DNA from: Ga0077523 sp038324085
Lineage (GTDB): Bacteria; Pseudomonadota; Gammaproteobacteria; Burkholderiales; Ga0077523
Assembly (NCBI GenBank): GCA_038324085.1
Contig: JBBQHP010000025.1
Location: 4,451-68,450 of the forward strand
Length of the DNA stretch: 64,000 bases
Reading direction: 5' to 3'
A program made the position numbers and the translations under genes. The notes beneath the pieces were generated by a model, which saw only the letters and a list, made by a program, of their open reading frames with translations, had not been told where the DNA came from and ran no database searches. Every line of letters starts with the position of its first letter. The first letter of the stretch is position 1. Shown here one piece after another: positions 60,487 through 64,000 of the stretch.

Positions 60487-61509
60487 ATGTTGGGCATTCG
60501 CAAACAACGCACGATCAATCTCGCCCTGCAGGGCGGTGGCGCTCACGGCGCCTTCACCTGGGGCGTCCTGGATCGGCTGCTCGAGGACGGGCGCTTCGCT
60601 TTCGAGGGCATCAGCGGGACGAGCGCGGGCGCGATGAATGCGGCAGTGCTGGCGAGCGGTCTGCTCGCCGGCGGACGTGACGGCGCGCGCGAAGCCCTGG
60701 CGGCATTCTGGAGCGCAGTGGCCGCGAGCGTGCCTTTCGAAGTCACCGCGCCGGCCCACGAAGGAACGGACGTCACGCTGACGCCGATGCTGCGGCTCAT
60801 GCTGCAATGGACGCACTATTTTTCGCCGAGCCAGCTCAACCCGTACGACATCAACTCGCTGCGCGACATTATCTCGACGCAGATCGATTTCGAACGGCTG
60901 CGCGCGCAGAGCCCGGTCAAATTGTTCATCGCCGCCACCAACGCCAACTCGGGCAAGCTCAAGCTGTTCCGGCAGGCGGAGATCACAGCCGACGCGGTAC
61001 TCGCCTCGGCCTGTCTGCCGACGATGTATCGAGCCGTCGAGATCGACGGCGAGGCCTATTGGGATGGCGGGTATGCGGCCAATCCTGCGGTGTTTCCGTT
61101 GTTCTACGAATGCTCGGCGCGCGACATCGTGCTGGTGCTGCTGACACCGCTCGAGCACAAGGAAACGCCGCACGCCGCGCAGGAAATCCACGAGCGGGTG
61201 CTGGATCTGGCCTTCAACGCGACATTCCTGCGCGAGATGCGGATGTTCGCGCACCTGCGCGAGTACATCAGCCGTTCGTGGCTTGTGCTCGGACGTTTCG
61301 AGCGGCGCATTCTCGCCACCCGGTTCCACGTGATCGGCGCCGAGGCGCTGATGCAGATGCTGGCTACCGAAACGAAACTCGCCGCGAACAAGCGCTTCTT
61401 CGAGATGTTGCGCGACCGCGGCCGCGACAGCGCGCAACAATGGCTCGACGACAACGCACGCCACGTTGGTCAGCGCTCCAGCGTCGACTTGTCGGCGTTG
61501 TTCTATTGA
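60487..61509 (+). CDS. Patatin-like phospholipase
   Basis: 340 residues of the patatin fold. The oxyanion segment is LQGGGAHGAFTWGVL, the nucleophile Ser46 lies in GISGTSAGAMNA, and the catalytic Asp193 in YWDGGYAANPAVFP. It is RssA-like in length and most likely cytoplasmic or peripheral; no signal peptide is visible. It resembles housekeeping patatins more than CBASS CapV, and no nucleotide cyclase gene is near. No clear ribosome site. It converges with the cupredoxin gene. Confidence 0.92.
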   Translation: MLGIRKQRTINLALQGGGAHGAFTWGVLDRLLEDGRFAFEGISGTSAGAMNAAVLASGLLAGGRDGAREALAAFWSAVAASVPFEVTAPAHEGTDVTLTPMLRLMLQWTHYFSPSQLNPYDINSLRDIISTQIDFERLRAQSPVKLFIAATNANSGKLKLFRQAEITADAVLASACLPTMYRAVEIDGEAYWDGGYAANPAVFPLFYECSARDIVLVLLTPLEHKETPHAAQEIHERVLDLAFNATFLREMRMFAHLREYISRSWLVLGRFERRILATRFHVIGAEALMQMLATETKLAANKRFFEMLRDRGRDSAQQWLDDNARHVGQRSSVDLSALFY

Positions 61510-61510
61510 G

Positions 61511-62173
61511 CTACCGGTAGCCCGCGTCGCCGGGCATCGGCGCCCGCCGTGACCCCAACTCCGGCTTCAGCTCGATCTGCCACTGCAGCGAAACGGGTTG
61601 GGCCTCCGCGAGATCGACGATTCGCACCGTGGCCTCCTCGGGCCCGATCATCCATGGATGCCAGACGCGCACATGGTTGCGACCAACGGGCAGCTTGTCT
61701 ATCTGCGCACGGCCGGCCTTGTCGGTCTTGCCGAACCAGGGCGTCTCCGAGACGTAGATGTATCCGATCATCCAGTCGTGAATATTGCAGCCGAGCCGCA
61801 CGACACCGGGCTTGTCGAACCGCAACGGTTGGGCGGGCGTGCCCTTGTAGAGCGGCAATTCGAATGACTTCGCGGGCGAGAACGAATACACGTGGTGCTG
61901 GACGTTGTCCTTGTTGGGAAATGCCACCAGCGAGCCGACGCGGATGGGTTTGACGTAGGGCGTGAACTCCTTGTCGACCTGGTCCACCAGTTCGATCGCC
62001 GGCGGCCCGGCGCGGTGCGGGATACCTGCGTCGGGGACGACTACGACGACGGCATTCTGGATCGCCTTGCCATCCTTCCCGATCACCTTCGCCACGAGAG
62101 TCGCGGCGGGGGCGGCGGCAGCCGCGGCCAACAGCGTCGTGAACACCATCGGCATTCCGAGAATCGCTCGCAT
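61511..62173 (-). CDS. Cupredoxin-like periplasmic protein (methylamine-utilisation/plastocyanin type)
   Basis: 220 residues. Signal peptide MRAILGMPMVFTTLLAAAAAAPA; residues about 25-145 have the cupredoxin fold with candidate copper ligands His93 or His94 (NVQHHVYSFSP), Cys129, His132 and Met135 (LGCNIHDWM). The remaining 75 residues carry another beta-rich segment (GRNHVRVWHPWMI). Such proteins occur near beta-barrel and sensor genes. Its ATG overlaps the stop of the barrel gene by one base, so the two are co-expressed. Confidence 0.85.
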   Translation of the reverse strand: MRAILGMPMVFTTLLAAAAAAPAATLVAKVIGKDGKAIQNAVVVVVPDAGIPHRAGPPAIELVDQVDKEFTPYVKPIRVGSLVAFPNKDNVQHHVYSFSPAKSFELPLYKGTPAQPLRFDKPGVVRLGCNIHDWMIGYIYVSETPWFGKTDKAGRAQIDKLPVGRNHVRVWHPWMIGPEEATVRIVDLAEAQPVSLQWQIELKPELGSRRAPMPGDAGYR

Positions 62174-63105
62174 CAGTAGCTGTAGCCGAGGATGACGCTC
62201 ACGATGTTGGAGACGTAGGTCCCCGATCCCTGATCGGTTCGGCTCGAACGGTAGGTATAGTTCAGGTTCACGGAAGTACTCCGGCCGAGCGCATGGCTCC
62301 ACGTCAAGCTGGCAGTGCGCGTGGCGGCAGCCACCCGGTAGGCGATCGTGCGGATGGAATCACTGAACGTCCCGTCGATCACGGCTGCATCGGAATACTC
62401 AAGGACCTCGAGGTCCGGATGGGTGACCGCCGTTACGGAACCATCGCGCCACGACAACGTGCCCGAGAGCAGGTCGGCCTCGGTCATCCGAAACGCCGCC
62501 TGCGCACCGAGCGTCCATCCGTCGATGTCATACGCTGCGGTCGACAATCCCGGCACACCTCCCGGACTCACGCGGTCTGCCACGTAGGCGTCGTACCCGA
62601 GACTGCCTCGGACCGACCATCGGTCGGATAGCTGCTTTCCGACCGAGATACTGGCGTTGTAGTCCCAGCCGTCGCGGAGATCGTCGTGATAGTCGCGATG
62701 CAAGGCGCGCGCTGCAAACGCCGCCCAGGGCGCTTCCGGGCCCAGTCCGAACTTGGTGCGCAATTGCGCACGCGCGCCGACTCCCAGGTTGTCCAGGCCT
62801 TCGTACCGAAAATAACGTGTCCCGTCGACGACCAGGCTCAAACCCAACCCCGTGCTCGTACTCAACTGCTGGTGGATCCCGGCCGCGACGCTGGCTGTTA
62901 CTGCGGTATCGGGCTTGCGATCGCCCGCCTCGAACGCGTTGGTCAGGTTGTCGTTCCATGTGAGCCCGGTCGTCGCATCGAGCCCCCAGTCGGCGCACGT
63001 CGCCACCGATCGCCATAGCAGGAGACTGCCGAGGACGACGATCGACGCGATTCGAACGAATAAGGTTGAGGTCGACAAGGGCCCGATAACTGCGTCAGGT
63101 CGCAT
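62173..63105 (-). CDS. Predicted outer-membrane beta-barrel protein
   Basis: 310 residues. The N-terminal hydrophobic part (VRIASIVVLGSLLLWRSVATCA) is a signal sequence. The rest has alternating strands rich in Thr, Ser, Gly and aromatic residues, for example TGLTWNDNLTNAF, LGLSLVVDGTRYFRY, RSVRGSLGYDAYV-like segments and the C-terminal VSVILGYSY, with a terminal aromatic residue, as outer-membrane barrels show. I recognise no named family. It is transcribed first and overlaps the cupredoxin gene. ATG at 63105 preferred over one four codons upstream. It is divergent from the small lipoprotein gene. Confidence 0.75.
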   Translation of the reverse strand: MRPDAVIGPLSTSTLFVRIASIVVLGSLLLWRSVATCADWGLDATTGLTWNDNLTNAFEAGDRKPDTAVTASVAAGIHQQLSTSTGLGLSLVVDGTRYFRYEGLDNLGVGARAQLRTKFGLGPEAPWAAFAARALHRDYHDDLRDGWDYNASISVGKQLSDRWSVRGSLGYDAYVADRVSPGGVPGLSTAAYDIDGWTLGAQAAFRMTEADLLSGTLSWRDGSVTAVTHPDLEVLEYSDAAVIDGTFSDSIRTIAYRVAAATRTASLTWSHALGRSTSVNLNYTYRSSRTDQGSGTYVSNIVSVILGYSY

Positions 63106-63363
63106 CGCTCGACACAAGCAACGCGATCAGGCTTTCGATGGGGAGCACGAACGCCACGACTTCGGCTGCTGCACGGCGCAGTTTGTTCCTGACGGGCGCA
63201 GCACGGACTCGGTGAATGCGACGCAGAGGATGAGGGACCTGCAAGCGCCCTTCCGTGCGTTCCCGCACTGTCGAAGGCTCTGCGTTGATCTAGCCTGCCC
63301 CACTCGGGAGCCCACCATCAGGCGCCCCACCGCCTGCCCACCTTCTGTCGAGGAGAGAGAGAA

Positions 63364-63564
63364 ATGATCGGGATCGACAAGCACCTCGTCACGATACTCG
63401 CGATCGGTGTCACGTTCGCCGCCACGGGATTGACCGGATGCAAGCAGGAAGGCCCGGCCGAGACGGCCGGCAAGAAAGTCGACCAAGCTGTGGAGAAGGC
63501 CGGCAACGCACTCGAGAAGGCGGGTGACAAGGTCGAAGACACGGCTAAGGGCGACAAGAAATAG
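63364..63564 (+). CDS. Small lipoprotein
   Basis: 66 residues. The signal is MIGIDKHLVTILAIGVTFAA with lipobox LTGC, so the mature protein is about 40 residues. It is charged and repetitive (KKVDQAVEKAGNALEKAGDKVEDTAK), likely an amphipathic helix at the outer membrane or periplasm. Similar short GC-K/E/A lipoproteins occur widely in betaproteobacteria; function unknown. A GAGGAGAGA ribosome site lies just before the ATG. Confidence 0.75.
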   Translation: MIGIDKHLVTILAIGVTFAATGLTGCKQEGPAETAGKKVDQAVEKAGNALEKAGDKVEDTAKGDKK

Positions 63565-63837
63565 CGTCCCTCGGACCGCTAGCCGTTCCATTGTTGCGGG
63601 GAAGGCGACGGTCGGCTGAGTACCCGCGTCGCGAACGGGAGGATTTCACGCAGCGAAATCGGCCTGGCTGCCGAGCGCCGTGCGAATCGATTCGTCAAAC
63701 TATAGTTATTTACAATCAATCGCTTGTGTTCTGTCGATGACATTTGCAAGTGGATTTCAAGAAATCTCCTAAAGCTTGTACGGTTTCGTCCGAAACTAGT
63801 CGCATCAAGCACTTGCAAGGCCTTTCTGACGAACCTA

Positions 63838-64000
63838 ATGAACAAGGGATTCGACACCCAGTTGTTTCGCCAGGCCATGGCGGCTTGTACCGACGGCCTG
63901 GCCATCGCGGATGCCAGCGAACCGCATTTGCCGCTGATCTACGTCAATCCGGCATTCGAGCGGCTGACCGGCTACACCGCGGGCGAGGTCCTGGGCCGGA
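63838..64000 (+). CDS. Start of a PAS/LOV-like sensor protein (partial)
   Basis: The window ends inside this gene. From the ATG at 63838 it reads MNKGFDTQLFRQAM, then a PAS fold: LAIADASEPHLPLIYVNPAFERLTGYTAGEVLGR. The PxxYVNPAFERLTGY core and EVLGR are typical of PAS and of LOV domains, in which the photoactive NCRFLQ motif would come next, but that part is not visible. It has no clear ribosome site. The 273 bases before it include an AT-rich stretch with AACTATAGTT at 63698-63707. Confidence 0.75.
   Translation, partial: MNKGFDTQLFRQAMAACTDGLAIADASEPHLPLIYVNPAFERLTGYTAGEVLGR

Noticed and set aside
58428..61509. TIR protein and patatin as parts of a CBASS-type defence system
   Set aside because: No cGAS/DncV-like nucleotidyltransferase or Cap2/Cap3 genes occur; the patatin resembles RssA-type housekeeping enzymes, and unrelated genes lie between.
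63127..63591. 154-codon minus-strand frame over the small lipoprotein
   Set aside because: Antisense to a lipoprotein gene with a good ribosome site and lipobox; the frame itself has no recognisable features.
1..64000. tRNA or rRNA genes, CRISPR arrays, insertion sequences, attachment sites or replication origin
   Set aside because: No cloverleaf-like segments, regularly spaced repeats, transposase or integrase motifs, or DnaA-box clusters were seen on reading both strands, though short RNAs could be missed by eye.

Overview
The window is chromosomal DNA from a high-GC Gram-negative proteobacterium. The gene set fits the Betaproteobacteria best: clpS-clpA, icd beside aceA and aceB, a NUDIX-mnmA block, YafJ-type amidotransferase, Liv and TRAP importers, and an IorAB-type molybdenum hydroxylase. 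I cannot assign a genus. No rRNA, tRNA, CRISPR array, transposase or integrase was seen. Coding density is high, and the high GC produces many long antisense open frames that I treat as shadows.

Layout. 1-6.3 kb: clpA (start only), clpS and icd on the minus strand, then an RraA-family gene, isocitrate lyase, malate synthase and an RluE-type pseudouridine synthase on the plus strand; this groups the TCA/glyoxylate branch point. 6.6-16.8 kb: a small secreted basic peptide with its own terminator, NUDIX, a conserved hypothetical and mnmA; GST and a uracil-DNA-glycosylase-family gene; purB; an HDOD-methyltransferase pair; a Gfo/Idh oxidoreductase; a Cache-type chemoreceptor. 16.8-24.9 kb: a lipoprotein-XRE pair behind an AT-rich palindrome, yafJ, murI, a protein with an internal duplication, a DAO-type oxidase, acetoacetyl-CoA synthetase and a LysR regulator. 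24.9-33.2 kb: one long minus-strand operon of eight genes (3-hydroxyisobutyrate-dehydrogenase-like, MmgE/PrpD, LivH, a LivM-LivG fusion, LivF, a binding protein, a carboxymuconolactone-decarboxylase-like protein and a metallo-beta-lactamase-fold hydrolase). It looks like an uptake-plus-catabolism unit for an unknown organic acid. 33.4-41.6 kb: a soluble double-sensor CheW protein, S4 protein, class II aldolase, an M48 protease/AIM24 pair and a UvrD-type helicase.

41.8-43.7 kb is a graveyard of three broken genes: an RHS core fragment, a HipA C-terminus, and a frameshifted P-loop NTPase whose Walker A lysine is replaced by asparagine. 43.7-47.9 kb: a serine/threonine kinase with TPR region translationally coupled to an ECF-like sigma factor, facing a small protein-cytochrome c pair. 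48.2-50.2 kb: a GAF histidine kinase and NarL-type regulator. 50.5-56.7 kb: a TRAP importer followed by the IorAB-type molybdenum hydroxylase. 56.9-64 kb: amidase, a stand-alone TIR-domain protein, a lipoprotein gene split by an in-frame TAG, a YgiN-like monooxygenase, a patatin, a cupredoxin/beta-barrel pair, a small lipoprotein, and the start of a PAS/LOV-like sensor that runs off the window.

The items most worth a second look are the TIR protein, the Cache-Cache-CheW protein, the LivM-LivG catabolic operon, the lipoprotein-XRE locus, the sigma/kinase locus facing a cytochrome, and the TAG-interrupted lipoprotein. No complete, clearly new multi-gene system could be proven from sequence alone.
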